A program made the position numbers and the translations under genes. Of a DNA stretch of 64,000 nt, positions 11,834 to 26,000 are shown one piece after another. Position 1 is the stretch's first letter, and each line of letters begins with the position of its first letter. Where the stretch lies: the NCBI GenBank assembly GCA_016794525.1, contig JAEUJY010000154.1, positions 1 through 64,000 of the forward strand. The letters are read 5' to 3'. The notes under the pieces are model-generated. The model did no database searches and was not told the DNA's origin. It saw nothing but the letters and a program-made list of their open reading frames with translations. The stretch is from Myxococcales bacterium. Lineage in GTDB: Bacteria; Myxococcota_A; Polyangia; Haliangiales; Haliangiaceae.

Positions 11834-11862
11834 ATCATGCGTGACGCGCGGGCCCGACACAA
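11834..11862 (-). promoter_or_regulatory. Possible promoter for the GyrB-like gene
   Basis: Reading the minus strand, TTGTGT (11862-11857) and CATGAT (11839-11834) are 17 bases apart, and the -10 lies about 55 bases before the ATG. The match is modest. Between this site and the array (11863-11974) I see no other feature. Confidence 0.3.
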
Positions 11863-11974
11863 CGAAGGCGTGGCGGTTGTCAGGGGCCGCTCGGCCGTGG
11901 TTGGCCCGCGTGCCGGGGGCCGCCCCGTGGTCGATGCGGTTCGGCTCCGGCCCAGCGGGAGGCGCGCGCGGCGC

Positions 11975-12361
11975 CCCACGTGGGAGACGGGGCGCGGCGT
12001 CCCACGTGGGAGATTTCGGCGCGGCGTCCCACGTGGGACATGGGCGCGGCGTCCCACGTGGGAGATGGGCGCGGGATCCCACGTGGAAGATGGACGCGGC
12101 GTCCCACGTGGGGGATGGGCGCGGGATCCCACGTGGAAGATGGACGAGGCGTCCCACGTGGGAGAGATGGGCCCGGCGTTCCCACGTGGGAGATGGGCCC
12201 GGCGTCCCACGTGGGAGGGGCGCGGCGTCCCACGTGGGAGATGGGCGCGGCGTCCCACGTGGGAGGTGGGCGCGGCGTCCCACGTGGGAGAACGGCGCGG
12301 CGTCCCACGTGGGAGATGGCGCGGCGTCCCACGTGGGGATGGGCGCGGCGCACCACGTGGG
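11975..12361. repeat. Tandem array of 16 palindromic sites, 25-base period
   Basis: Sixteen copies of a palindrome with consensus TCCCACGTGGGA recur every 23-28 bases, most often exactly 25, separated by about 13 bases of GATGGGCGCGGCG type. Core copies begin at 11975, 12001, 12028, 12053, 12078, 12103, 12128, 12153, 12181, 12206, 12229, 12254, 12279, 12304, 12328 and 12352. Ten are perfect 12-base palindromes. The other six differ at an outer position, but all sixteen keep the inner CCACGTGG. The array fills the gap between the AlkA-like gene and the GyrB-like gene. All frames are open through it because of base composition, which is not evidence for coding. It may be a multi-site protein-binding array or a satellite. 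Confidence 0.95.
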
Positions 12362-12407
12362 AGATACGGCGCGGCGTCCGGCGCCGGCGCCATCGGGGGC
12401 CCCGCCC

Positions 12408-13295
12408 TCACGCGACGCCGCGGTGCAGGCCGCGGGCGGCGCCGGTCTTGAGGTAGAAGCTCCAGTAGCCGAGGGCGGGGCCGTAGCGGCGGACGGTGGC
12501 CCGCGGATCCCAGTCGGAGCCGTAGACGTCGCGGGCGGGCTCGGCGAAGCCCTTCATGGCGAGGGGTACGTCGTCCATGCGGCCGAGGCCGCGCAGCAAG
12601 ATCGCGGCGGCCGAGAACGGGCCGATGCCGGGGATGGCGCACAGCGCGTCGCGCGCGTCGGCGTAGGGCGCGGTGGCCAGGAACGTCTCGCCCAGCGCGG
12701 CGACGCCGCGCACGACGGGCGGGAGCTGCGCGGCCTTGTGGGCGTCGACGCCGGCGGCCTGCCACGCGGCGGCGTCGAGCCCGACCAGCGCGCCGAAGCC
12801 GGGCCACGCGCGCAGGGTGTGGCCACCGACGTCGACGGGCAGGCCGAGCGAGGCCAGGACCTTCTGCCGCATCCGGCCGGCCTGGGTGATGGGCCGCCGC
12901 TGCATCAAGACCGCGTAGACCGCGATGTCGGGCAGCGAGCTGAACCGCACCTGGTGCAGGCCGTGGAGCGCGTCGACGATCGCCGCGAACGGCGCGGCGT
13001 CGCTGGCGGCGGCCCGGTAGAAGCCGTCGAGCTCGTCGTCGAGGCTGAGCAGCTGGCGGGCGCGGTAGGCGATCCGCGCGGCGTCGTCGGCGTCGACGTC
13101 GGGGTGGGTCAGCGCGACGGTGGCGCCGGGGCCGGCGGCGATCCGCACCGCCACCGCGCGGGCGCCCAGCGCCACCGCGGTGGTGACGCTGTCGTCGTCG
13201 ATCAGGTGGTCGCCCTGACACGGGGTGAAGCGGCGCATGAACGCCAGCGACTGGGCCAGGGCGAAGGGGGTGCGGACGGCGACGAGCTGGTTCAT
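12408..13295 (-). CDS. AlkA-type DNA-3-methyladenine glycosylase (HhH-GPD)
   Basis: A 295-residue base-excision repair glycosylase. The helix-hairpin-helix and Gly/Pro/Asp motif is [28 protein letters not shown] at about residues 219-246; the second Asp of MDDVP is the likely catalytic residue. The N-terminal part ([26 protein letters not shown]) fits the AlkA N-terminal domain. It would remove alkylated purines from DNA. A CAGGGT box ends 6 bases before the ATG, close to the leaderless pattern seen elsewhere. It is divergent from the mutase gene, 132 bases away. The palindrome array starts within 50 bases of its 3' end. Confidence 0.82.
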   Translation of the reverse strand: MNQLVAVRTPFALAQSLAFMRRFTPCQGDHLIDDDSVTTAVALGARAVAVRIAAGPGATVALTHPDVDADDAARIAYRARQLLSLDDELDGFYRAAASDAAPFAAIVDALHGLHQVRFSSLPDIAVYAVLMQRRPITQAGRMRQKVLASLGLPVDVGGHTLRAWPGFGALVGLDAAAWQAAGVDAHKAAQLPPVVRGVAALGETFLATAPYADARDALCAIPGIGPFSAAAILLRGLGRMDDVPLAMKGFAEPARDVYGSDWDPRATVRRYGPALGYWSFYLKTGAARGLHRGVA

Positions 13296-13413
13296 GGGAC
13301 CACCCTGCCCCGGCCTCGTGTCAGCCTTCTGTCAGGTATCGACATCGGCCGGTCGACAGATCATCCGGCCACCGAGGCTCCCTCGCCGCGTTCCGCTCGG
13401 GGCGCGGGCGCGG

Positions 13414-13419
13414 TAGGGT
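13414..13419 (+). promoter_or_regulatory. Putative leaderless -10 box (TAGGGT)
   Basis: TAGGGT ends 8 bases before the GTG at 13428 with no Shine-Dalgarno sequence. A weak TTCCGC sits 17 bases upstream. Inverted repeat TCGAC-N8-GTCGA at 13339-13356, in the same divergent gap, is a possible operator. Confidence 0.5.
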
Positions 13420-13427
13420 CGGGCGCC

Positions 13428-15061
<1,634 letters not shown>

Positions 15062-15062
<1 letters not shown>

Positions 15063-15820
15063 TGGCCAAGAAGCGCCGTCGCCCCGCCCCGCCCCCGATC
15101 AAGCGTCAGCTCGCGCTGCCGGTCTCGACCTCGCCGTTGCGCGGCGCGATCCTGGCCATCGCCGACGCGCTGGTCGATCAGGACATCCCGACCCCGGCGC
15201 TGACCAACCGCGGCTTCGCCGAGAAGTTCGGCAGCCCCAGCCACGGCCTCGACGACGTGGCCCTGGCCCGGCTGCTCGACGAGTACGTCGGCCGCGGCCT
15301 CCTGCGCTGGCGCGGCCGCGCCGACCACCTGCTGGGCCGGCCCGACGTGATCGGCCTGACCGCCGCCGGCGGCGCGGCGTGGGAGGCGGCGCGCAACCCC
15401 GACTGGGATCGCTACGTCGACGTGACGCTGCGCGAGACCAAGCAGGACTGGCGGCTCGAGGTGCGCTCGCCGTCCAAGGACGCGGCGTACTCGTACCTGT
15501 CGGCCGGCGAGGCCGCGGCGCTGCACGTGCTGACCGGCCGGCCGCGGTGGAAGAAGATGCCCGGCGCGGCGGTGCTGCCGTGGCGCAAGATGTCGGTGTG
15601 GGTGGGCCGCGTGGCCTGCCGCATCCCTGAGCTGGCGCCCGACCCGGCGCGGTTCGCCAAGCAGTTCGCCGGCTGGCGGTCGGCCCGCGACCTGCGCGCG
15701 ACCCGCGAGCGCGCCGAGGCGGCCAAGGCCGAGGCCGCCCGGGCGGCCAAGGCCGACAAGGCCGACAAGGCCGACAAGCTGGCCAAGGCCGACGCGGGCG
15801 ACGAAGGCGACGAGGGCTAG
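15062..15820 (+). CDS. Conserved-looking protein of unknown function with Lys/Ala/Asp-rich tail
   Basis: A 252-residue protein whose ATG overlaps the mutase stop (TGATG), so the two are probably co-translated. A basic N-terminus ([12 protein letters not shown]) precedes what looks like a winged-helix-like region at residues 25-105 ([40 protein letters not shown]). Residues 115-200 form a second mixed region with many Trp, Lys and Arg residues. The last 45 residues are a charged helix with repeats [15 protein letters not shown] recognise no family. No signal peptide or membrane segment is visible, so it is likely cytoplasmic, perhaps nucleic-acid binding. Confidence 0.75.
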
Positions 15821-15942
15821 CCTCCAGCGGATCCCGGCGAGGCGACCCGGCGGTTGCGCGGCGGGCGCTTTCGCGGTTCCATAAGCAGATAGCGAAGGGG
15901 CACCGGCCAGCGGTATGGGGCCAGTCCTTTCAGGGGGAAACC

Positions 15943-16323
<381 letters not shown>

Positions 16324-16324
16324 A

Positions 16325-17557
16325 TCAGCGCGCGACGGCGGCCGTGAGCTCGCGGCGCCGGCGGCGCGCGGCGAAGCCGTGGCGGACCAGGGCGCCCCAC
16401 AGCCGGGCCTTCTGGTCGGCCAGCACCTCGGTGCCGGCGACCCGGGCGGCGTACATCTCGAGCACGTCGGGGTCGAACAGCACCAGCGACAGCCAGCGCT
16501 GCCAGGCCGGGCCGTGCTGGTACAGGAGCCGCGCCAGGTGGCGATCGAGGGCGAGCTCGCGGCCGACCACGGCCTTGCGCAGCGCGCGCCGGTAGCCGGC
16601 GAAGCCGACCTCGCCGGTCGACAGCGCGCGGGCGATCGCGTCGCCGGCGACCTGGGCCTGCTCCATCGCCACGGCGATGCCCTCGCCGGTCAGGCCGTCG
16701 ATGCCGGCGGCGTCGCCGACGGTGAGCAGCCGCGGCGCGCTGACCGGCGCGCTCGGGTGGTAGCCCCACACCGGCCAGCCGCGCGAGCCCTTGGCCGGCA
16801 GCGCCACGCCGTACGGCTCGAGGTGCTTGCGCAAGAGCGCCAGCAGCTCGGGGCCGCCGCGCCGCGACGACGGGTAGTGCATCAGCCCGACGTTGACCCG
16901 GTCGCCGGCGACCGGGAACAGCCACACGTAGCCGCGCAGGCCCTCGGCCATCGCGGTGAAGTCGTAGACCATCGCGTCGCCGCGGAGCGCCCCGGCGGGC
17001 GTGACCGTGGCCGCCGCGGCCGCCGGCAGCTCGGCCATGAACAGCCGGTGCGGCAGCGCCTTGGCGTTGCCGGTCAGGTGCTTGCGCACCACCGAGGCCG
17101 CGCCGTCGGCGCCGACGACGATCTTGGCCGCGAGCTGGCCGCCGCCGCCCAGCTTGAGCGCGACGTGGTCGCCGGCCACCGCCAGCTCGTCGACAGCCAC
17201 GCCGGTGCGGATCTCGACGCCCTTGGCCCGGACCTGCTCGACCAGGCTGGCGTCGAACTCGATCCGGCGGATGACCCGGACCGGCCGGCCCATCGTGACC
17301 GTGCGCTCGAAGCTGCCGAACCGCACCGTCGCCGCCGGCGACGCCACCGACGGCACGGTCAGCTGGAGGTCGACCGCCGCCAGCGCCTCGTCGATGTGGC
17401 CGGTGAGGCCGCCGCCGCACGGCTTGTCGCGCGGGAAGTCGTAGCGGTCCAGCACGACGACGTCACGGACGCCGTGCTGGTGCAGCCGCGCCGCCACCGC
17501 CGCGCCCGCCGGGCCGGCGCCGACGATCACGACGTCGTGGACGCGGGGGTCTGTCAC
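16325..17557 (-). CDS. Geranylgeranyl-reductase-family FAD oxidoreductase
   Basis: A 410-residue flavoprotein. The N-terminal dinucleotide-binding motif is VVIVGAGPAGAAVAARLHQHG, followed by DFPRDKPCGGGLTGH, where the PCGGGL segment is typical of the geranylgeranyl reductase group. YVWLFPVAGDRVNVGLM carries the YxWxFP substrate-cavity motif, and VGDAAGIDGLTGEGIAVAMEQ is the second FAD motif. Such enzymes reduce isoprenoid double bonds in membrane lipids or quinone side chains; some relatives are halogenases or hydroxylases, so the substrate is uncertain. GTG start complementary to 17555-17557, with TAAACG 7 bases upstream. It meets the HU-like gene tail to tail with one base between. Confidence 0.88.
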   Translation of the reverse strand: MTDPRVHDVVIVGAGPAGAAVAARLHQHGVRDVVVLDRYDFPRDKPCGGGLTGHIDEALAAVDLQLTVPSVASPAATVRFGSFERTVTMGRPVRVIRRIEFDASLVEQVRAKGVEIRTGVAVDELAVAGDHVALKLGGGGQLAAKIVVGADGAASVVRKHLTGNAKALPHRLFMAELPAAAAATVTPAGALRGDAMVYDFTAMAEGLRGYVWLFPVAGDRVNVGLMHYPSSRRGGPELLALLRKHLEPYGVALPAKGSRGWPVWGYHPSAPVSAPRLLTVGDAAGIDGLTGEGIAVAMEQAQVAGDAIARALSTGEVGFAGYRRALRKAVVGRELALDRHLARLLYQHGPAWQRWLSLVLFDPDVLEMYAARVAGTEVLADQKARLWGALVRHGFAARRRRRELTAAVAR

Positions 17558-17602
17558 CGGGCTGCGTTTAGCACAGTTGCCCGACGCCGCGCCCGCCGGC
17601 GA

Positions 17603-18295
17603 TCACACGCCGGCGTGGGCCTTGACGCCGACGTTCACGACCAGCTTGCCGGCCGGCACCGGGTCGCCCTGCTGCACCAGCAGGTTGGAGCCGACGATGA
17701 TGTTGAACGGCGTCTTGAAGTCGCCCATGAACTCGGCCAGCGTGGCCTTGCCCGTCGGCGACAGCACGACGTCGGTCTCGCCCATCGTCATGCCGGCCGG
17801 GATCGCCGGGACCGTGCCGATCTCGCGGGCCAGCGGATCGCCGGCCCGGGTGACGGTCATCGGCGCCGCGTAGACCTTCATCTCGGGGGTCGCGACGTTG
17901 AGCGTGTTCTCCATGACCCGGTAGGTGATGGCGTCGATCGTCACGTCGATCACCGGCTCGTCCTGGATCGTCGCCAGCTCGGGCTTCTCGACCAGCAGGT
18001 CGACCGGCGTGAACAGCGACACGAACAGCGTCAGGTCGCAGGTCAGGCTGGTGGCGTTGCACTGGGCGATGCAGGTGCCCATCGCGCAGGCCTGCTCGGC
18101 GGCGGCCGCGCACGGATCGGGGCTGACCGTGCAGGTCTGGCTGGTCAGCTGGTCGGCGTTCATCAACCCCCAGTTGGCGGAGTCGATCGTGAACGTCTTG
18201 TTGGGCAGCGCGAGATCGAAGTTGGTGATGTTGGGATCGACCAGCCCGCAGCCGAACAGCGGCACGGCGAGCGCGAGGGCGATGAGCGAGCGCAT
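17603..18295 (-). CDS. Lipoprotein of unknown function
   Basis: A 230-residue protein with a signal peptide and lipobox (ALAVPLFGCGLVDP). The mature part has a Cys-rich stretch at about residues 53-86 (CTVSPDPCAAAAEQACAMGTC) and then beta-rich sequence without a recognised domain. A good Shine-Dalgarno sequence (GGAGGT) sits 9 bases before the ATG complementary to 18293-18295, and a TACGAT -10-like box lies 29 bases upstream. It therefore has a normal leader, unlike many neighbours. It may be transcribed alone or after meaB, which ends 104 bases upstream. Function unknown; probably outer-membrane or periplasmic. Confidence 0.8.
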   Translation of the reverse strand: MRSLIALALAVPLFGCGLVDPNITNFDLALPNKTFTIDSANWGLMNADQLTSQTCTVSPDPCAAAAEQACAMGTCIAQCNATSLTCDLTLFVSLFTPVDLLVEKPELATIQDEPVIDVTIDAITYRVMENTLNVATPEMKVYAAPMTVTRAGDPLAREIGTVPAIPAGMTMGETDVVLSPTGKATLAEFMGDFKTPFNIIVGSNLLVQQGDPVPAGKLVVNVGVKAHAGV

Positions 18296-18324
18296 GGTAA
18301 GCAAACCTCCAGACGAAGGACCCC

Positions 18325-18330
18325 ATCGTA
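18325..18330 (-). promoter_or_regulatory. Putative -10 box (TACGAT) of a leadered gene
   Basis: TACGAT lies 29 bases before the ATG of the 17603-18295 lipoprotein, leaving room for a short leader with GGAGGT. It contrasts with the leaderless placements elsewhere. Confidence 0.4.
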
Positions 18331-18399
18331 CCATCCGCGCGCGGCGACGCGGCAGCGCGATCGTCGCGGTGTGATGCGTGACCGCTTGTGGGCGCGTGC

Positions 18400-19367
<968 letters not shown>

Positions 19368-19371
<4 letters not shown>

Positions 19372-20549
19372 TTCATCGTCTTGAAGCGCTGCTCGGGCCC
19401 GGGCGGGCTGTAGAGCTGGAGCGCGCGGGTGGCGGCGGTGGCGGTGAAGCTGTGCTCGACCCCGGCCGGGATCTGGATGACCGCGGTGGGCTCGACGGCG
19501 ATCGCGACGCCGCCGATGGTCATCGTGCCGCCGCCGGCCAGCAGGTAGAGCACCTCGGTCTCCTTGGCGTGGACGTGGGGCGGCACGACCGCGCCGGCGT
19601 CGGCCTCGAGGATGCCCAGCGACGCCGGGCCCTGCTCGATCAGCAACGTCGTCGCGCCCCCGGTGCGCGGGTAGCGCTTGCCGCTGGCCGCGGCGACGAC
19701 CCGGGCGACCGGCGGCTTGGCCGGCACCTGGCTCGGCAACAGCTCGGGCAGCGCGCCGGCGCGGGCCACGCCCAGCGCGCCGCCCGGAATCAGCGCGACC
19801 GTCGCCGTGATGGGGGCGGCGATCGGCGCGCCGGCGGTGGCGACCAGCTCGAGGCTGGCGCCGCGCGGGACCACGACGACGTCGCCGGCCGCCAGCGGCG
19901 TGCGGGCCTTGCCGATCACCACCGTCGCCGGCGCGGTCAGCACCCACAGCTCGTCACGATCGGGGCGGCGCGGGCCGACGCCGCGGCTGGCCTCGGCGCG
20001 CACGTCGATCAGCCCGACCGCCGGGTTGCCGCTGTTCTTCTCGTCGAGCAGGACCGCGACGTCGAGGCCGGCCTGGGCGCGGTGCGCCACCATCCGCCGG
20101 TCGATCAGGTTCTGCATGTCCGGCGCGGTGAAGCGGAACGGCAGCTCGATGGTCTGGCCGTCGAGCGGCGCCGCCCACGGGTAGGCCTCGAGCACCCGGG
20201 TCAGGCACTCGGCGAGCAGCGGATCGCCGGGCTGATCCTCGGTCAGCTCGACGCGCGCGCCGCCGTGGCCGATCGTCAGGAGCGCGCGGATCGTGCCGCC
20301 GAGCTTGAAGTCGTCGGACGCCGCGACCGCCCAGCACTGGTTGGCCACCGGCGCCAGCTCGTTCATCGCGTGCTCGACCGCGGCGATGCGCTCCTCCTGG
20401 GGCGCCTCGTCGGGATCGCCGCCGGCCGAGCCCAGGCCGAGGTCGTCGGCGTCGGGCCCGGCGTCGATCGCCGGGGGCGGCTGCGGCCCGCTCGGGCGCG
20501 CCTCGTGACACGCGGCCGCCACGGCCAGCGCCGCGGCGAGCCAGCGCAT
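19368..20549 (-). CDS. Lipoprotein-like protein with C-terminal cupin domain
   Basis: A 393-residue predicted exported protein ([20 protein letters not shown], lipobox-like AAAC). Residues 50-165 resemble the TonB/AgmX-type module also seen in nearby lipoproteins (NQCWAVAASDDFKLGGTIRALLTIGHGGARVEL). The C-terminal 110 residues are a cupin: VVPPHVHAKETEVLYLLAGG and PTAVIQIPAGVEHSFTAT carry the His/Glu/His metal-type ligands. A second, weaker cupin-like stretch lies near residues 215-250. It overlaps the mutase small subunit gene by one base (TGATG) upstream and meaB downstream (ATGA). An exported cupin within a mutase operon is odd. Substrate unknown. Confidence 0.78.
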
Positions 20550-20965
20550 CAGGCGGCCTCGATCCGCGGCCGCACCACCGCCTCGACCCACGCGACGATC
20601 TCGGTGGTCGCGGTGCCGGGGGTGAAGATCTTGGCGACGCCCAGCTCGGTCAGCTTGACCAGATCGTCCTTGGGCACGATGCCGCCGCCGAAGACGATCA
20701 CGTCGCCGGCGCCGCGCGCCTTGAGCGCGTCGATCACCGCCGGGAACAGCGTCATGTGCGCGCCCGACATGATCGACAGCCCGACCGCGTCGACCGCCTC
20801 CTGCACCGCCGCGGCGGCGATCATCTCGGGGGTCTGGTGCAGGCCGGTGTAGACGACCTCGTAGCCGGCGTCGGCCAGGGCCCGCGCCACCACCTTGGCC
20901 CCGCGGTCGTGGCCGTCGAGGCCGGGCTTGGCGACGAGGATGCGGAGCTTGCGAGCAGTCGACAT
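20549..20965 (-). CDS. Methylmalonyl-CoA mutase, small B12-binding subunit
   Basis: A 138-residue cobalamin-binding Rossmann-type domain. [18 protein letters not shown] contains the DxHxxG motif (Asp17, His19, Gly22), whose His replaces dimethylbenzimidazole as the cobalt ligand. [17 protein letters not shown] is the second B12 motif, and [12 protein letters not shown] with FTPGTAT completes the fold. It should pair with the large subunit at 13428-15062, 5.5 kb away on the opposite strand. It follows an acyl-CoA dehydrogenase by one base and overlaps the next gene by one base. Confidence 0.95.
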   Translation of the reverse strand: MSTARKLRILVAKPGLDGHDRGAKVVARALADAGYEVVYTGLHQTPEMIAAAAVQEAVDAVGLSIMSGAHMTLFPAVIDALKARGAGDVIVFGGGIVPKDDLVKLTELGVAKIFTPGTATTEIVAWVEAVVRPRIEAA

Positions 20966-20966
20966 G

Positions 20967-22118
<1,152 letters not shown>

Positions 22119-22119
22119 G

Positions 22120-22899
22120 TCAGTCCTCGCTGTCCTCGTCGTCGGTGGCGACCGGGTGGTACAGGTACGCCAGCTTGGCGACCTTGCCACGCGGATCGGT
22201 CAGCATCCACGCGGCGATCTTGCCGGCGGCGCAGTCGGCCCAGGCCGGCGGCAGCGGGGTCGGCGCGGCGAAGCCGACCGACTGCACCTTGCCGCGGGTG
22301 CCGACGTAGATCGTGATCGTGACGTTGGCGGGATCGCCGCCGGCGGCCTTGGCGCACGTCGCCAGGTCCTTGGCCTTGCCGCCGACCGCGCGCAGGCCCT
22401 GATCCTCGTCCCAGGCCAGCGCGGCCGAGCCGCCGGCGAAGGTCACCGGGAACGTGACCTCGGCCTTGCCGTGGCCGTGGGGCTTGCCGAAGGCGACGCC
22501 CTGCGCGACCTGCAGCAGGCACTGCTCGATCGGCCACGCGCCCAGGTCGCTGCGCGACAGCCGGACGTGCTCGAGCGTGCCGTCCTGCGCGACCACCCAG
22601 GTCAGCTCGACGGTGCCGCCCAGCCAGCGTCGGCGGGCCAGCTGATCGGTGTAGCAGGCGTTGAGCGCCGGCACGTGGGGCGCGAACTTCGCGGTGGCCT
22701 CGTCGGGGTCGAACTTGCCGACCGTCGAGACGATCTCGAGGTCCTCGTCCTCGGGCGGCTCGTCGGCGCCGGCGTCGGCGACCGGCTCGTCGACCGTCGG
22801 GCCGGGCTCGACCGGGGCCGGCTTGGCCGAGCCGCCGCACCCGGCCAGGGCCAGCGCCAGCGTCGCGAGCGATGCGGTGAGGGACTGCGCGCGCCGCAT
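22120..22899 (-). CDS. AgmX/PglI-type (TonB C-terminal-like) lipoprotein
   Basis: A 259-residue predicted lipoprotein (TLALALAGCGGSAKP lipobox). An acidic/Pro linker (EPGPTVDEPVADAGADEPPEDED) leads to a TonB-like module with CYTDQLARRRWLGGTVELTWVVAQDG near residue 85, typical of myxobacterial AgmX/PglI C-terminal proteins. A second copy is suggested by VTITIYVGTRGKVQSVGFAAPTPLPPAWADC. Such modules probably bind envelope partners and peptidoglycan. The Met complementary to 22897-22899 is used because it overlaps the upstream stop (TGATG) and begins the signal peptide. It sits between two acyl-CoA dehydrogenase genes in one operon. Confidence 0.8.
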   Translation of the reverse strand: MRRAQSLTASLATLALALAGCGGSAKPAPVEPGPTVDEPVADAGADEPPEDEDLEIVSTVGKFDPDEATAKFAPHVPALNACYTDQLARRRWLGGTVELTWVVAQDGTLEHVRLSRSDLGAWPIEQCLLQVAQGVAFGKPHGHGKAEVTFPVTFAGGSAALAWDEDQGLRAVGGKAKDLATCAKAAGGDPANVTITIYVGTRGKVQSVGFAAPTPLPPAWADCAAGKIAAWMLTDPRGKVAKLAYLYHPVATDDEDSED

Positions 22900-23333
22900 C
22901 ACATCGACTCGAACGCGAACGCGTACGACCACTCGAGCGACTTGGGCAGCGGCCCGAAGTCGATCTCCTCGACCTTCTTCATGACGCAGGCCTCGACGCC
23001 CTCGTTGTCGAGGCTGGTCTCGGTGACCTTGAGGTCGGAGGCGTGGCCGTCGGTGCCGATCACGAACGCCAGCGCGACGTGGCCGCGGGCGTTCTTGCCG
23101 ATCGTGCCGGCGTTGACGGCGTCGGCCAGGCAGCGCGACGCGGCGGTGCGCTTGCGGTTGAGCAGCGCGGTGATCTCGTCCATGCGCTCGGGCGGGACCA
23201 GGTCGCCGCCCGAGTCGTCGCCGTCGGCGGCGGTGCCGTCGTCGCCACCGCCCGACGGGGTGGTGTCGGCCGACTTCGACTTGCCGCCACAGGCGGCGGC
23301 GGCGAGCGTGAGCACGAGGGCGAATCTGCGCAT
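22899..23333 (-). CDS. Small AgmX/PglI-type lipoprotein
   Basis: A 144-residue protein: MRRFALVLTLAAAACGGKSK is a signal peptide with lipobox AAAC, followed by a Gly/Asp-rich linker. The module ALAFVIGTDGHASDLKVTETSLDN, then CVMKKVEEIDFGPLP, is the AgmX/PglI C-terminal type. Its GNARGHVALAF strand precedes this. A Shine-Dalgarno sequence (GGAGGAA) lies 6 bases before the ATG complementary to 23331-23333. It overlaps the next gene by one base (TGATG). Likely a periplasmic or outer-membrane anchored binding module; partner unknown. Confidence 0.8.
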   Translation of the reverse strand: MRRFALVLTLAAAACGGKSKSADTTPSGGGDDGTAADGDDSGGDLVPPERMDEITALLNRKRTAASRCLADAVNAGTIGKNARGHVALAFVIGTDGHASDLKVTETSLDNEGVEACVMKKVEEIDFGPLPKSLEWSYAFAFESM

Positions 23334-23383
23334 GGGTTCCTCCGCGATCGAGTGTCCGGACAACGACCTGTGCGGCCGTGGGC

Positions 23384-24529
<1,146 letters not shown>

Positions 24530-24546
24530 GGCGGGCTCCTCGGCGA

Positions 24547-25329
24547 TCAGGATCCGGTGAACTGGGCGGCGCGCTTGCCGAGGAAGGCGGTCATGCCCTC
24601 CTTCTGGTCGGCGGTGGCGAACAGCGCGCCGAACTCGCGCTGCTCGAGCGCGAGCGACTCGGCCAGCGTCATCGACTGGCCGAGGTGGATGCAGCGCTTG
24701 GCGGCGGCGACCGCCAGCGGGCCGTTGGCGGCGATCCGCCCGGCCAGCTCGCGCACGGTGGGCAGCAGCGCCTCGGGGGCGACCACCGCGTCGGCCAGGC
24801 CGATCCGCAGCGCGTCGGCGGCGGTGATCAGATCGCCGGTGACGCACAGCTCCTTGGCCTTGGCGACGCCGACCCGGCGGGCCAGGCGCTGGGTGCCGCC
24901 GAAGCCGGGGATGACGCCGAGCTTGACCTCGGGCTGGCCGAACCTGGCCTTCTCCGAGGCGTAGATGAAGTCGCAGGCCATCGCCAGCTCGCAGCCGCCG
25001 CCGAGCGCGAAGCCGTTGACGGCGGCGATCCACACCTTGGGCGAGGCCTCGAGCGCGTCGCCCAGCCGGCCGCCGGCCTCGGCGAAGGCCTGGGCCTGGG
25101 CCGGGCCGAGGTCCTTCATCTCGGCGATGTCGGCGCCGGCGACGAACGCCTTGCCGGCGCCGGTGACGACCGCGACCCGGACCGCGGCGTCGGCGTCGAG
25201 CTCGGCGACCGCGGCGGTCAGCTCGGCCATCACCTGCGATGACAGCGCGTTGAGCGCCTGCTCGCGGCGGATGGTGACCACGGCCAGCGGGCCCTCGCGA
25301 TCGATCGACAGGGTCTGGTACGCGCTCAT
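24547..25329 (-). CDS. Enoyl-CoA hydratase (crotonase family)
   Basis: A 260-residue crotonase-fold enzyme that hydrates 2-enoyl-CoA to 3-hydroxyacyl-CoA. The oxyanion-hole segments are KAFVAGADIAEM and AVNGFALGGGCELAMACD. Both catalytic Glu residues are present, in GGGCELA and in FGQPEVKLGVIPGFGGTQRL. It is the first gene of the operon that runs to meaB. The ATG complementary to 25327-25329 is selected over an in-frame ATG 18 bases upstream because a TATGGT box ends 9 bases before it, consistent with a leaderless transcript. Confidence 0.95.
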   Translation of the reverse strand: MSAYQTLSIDREGPLAVVTIRREQALNALSSQVMAELTAAVAELDADAAVRVAVVTGAGKAFVAGADIAEMKDLGPAQAQAFAEAGGRLGDALEASPKVWIAAVNGFALGGGCELAMACDFIYASEKARFGQPEVKLGVIPGFGGTQRLARRVGVAKAKELCVTGDLITAADALRIGLADAVVAPEALLPTVRELAGRIAANGPLAVAAAKRCIHLGQSMTLAESLALEQREFGALFATADQKEGMTAFLGKRAAQFTGS

Positions 25330-25338
25330 GCGCGCCGG

Positions 25339-25344
25339 ACCATA
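25339..25344 (-). promoter_or_regulatory. Putative leaderless -10 box (TATGGT) of the fatty-acid/mutase operon
   Basis: TATGGT ends 9 bases before the ATG of the enoyl-CoA hydratase gene. There is no Shine-Dalgarno sequence. It overlaps the alternative upstream ATG, which argues against that start. Confidence 0.5.
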
Positions 25345-25380
25345 CACGATCCGGTCAGCGCGGCGGCATGGTGAACGGCC

Positions 25381-25992
25381 TCAGCGGCTGGCGAGCAGGT
25401 GCGCCCGATAGTCGCGCTTGGCCGCCGAGACCGTCCGCCGATCGAGGAACGCGCCCAGCACGCGGACGTCGAGCCCGGGCACGACCGCGCTGACCGAGCC
25501 GCCGACGTACCCGCCGTCGCCGAGGGCGTGGACGGTGATGGCGCCAGCCTGCCAGAACCACACCTCGCGGACGCCGAGCCGCTGGTAGATCTCGAGCTTG
25601 TCCAGGCCGCCGCTGGTCCAGATCACCTCGACGACCAGGTCGGGCAACGCCCGGGCCTGATCGTCGCCGATGAGGTAGCACTCGTCGGGCTCGCACCCGA
25701 TCCGCCCCGGCCCCGACGTCAGCGTCCAGGAGCGGTACGGCGATAGCTCGATGCCCGCGACCTCGGCGTACACCTCGATCAGCCGCCCGATGTACGACGT
25801 CAGGCGCTCGTGATCCTTCGACGGCGTCATGAACTCCAGCGCTCCCCCCAGGTACGCCAGCCGCGGCACCGACGCCTCGCCCCGGAGCACCAGCTCGACC
25901 TCGTAGCGCGACCACGGCACGCCGACCAGCACGATCCGTTGATCGGCGGTCGGGACGTGCTCTCCCGGTGCGAACGCCAGCGGGGCCACCAT
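25381..25992 (-). CDS. Uma2-family (DUF820) restriction-endonuclease-like protein
   Basis: A 203-residue PD-(D/E)xK-fold protein. The family pattern is visible as YLGGALEFMTPSKDHERL near residue 47, then CEPDECYLIGDD, LPDLVVEVIWTSGGLDKLEIYQRLGVREVW. The Asp of PDLVVEV, the Glu of VEV and the Lys of LDK form the nuclease-like signature. Uma2 proteins are abundant in cyanobacteria and myxobacteria, but their biological role is unclear. It is probably transcribed alone from the TAGACT box just upstream. It ends about 50 bases before the hydratase operon promoter. Confidence 0.88.
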   Translation of the reverse strand: MVAPLAFAPGEHVPTADQRIVLVGVPWSRYEVELVLRGEASVPRLAYLGGALEFMTPSKDHERLTSYIGRLIEVYAEVAGIELSPYRSWTLTSGPGRIGCEPDECYLIGDDQARALPDLVVEVIWTSGGLDKLEIYQRLGVREVWFWQAGAITVHALGDGGYVGGSVSAVVPGLDVRVLGAFLDRRTVSAAKRDYRAHLLASR

Positions 25993-26000
25993 CGCTCTCG

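Noticed and set aside
11975-12361. CRISPR-like array
   Set aside because: Repeat units are near-identical palindromes with 13-base similar spacers, and no cas genes are present.
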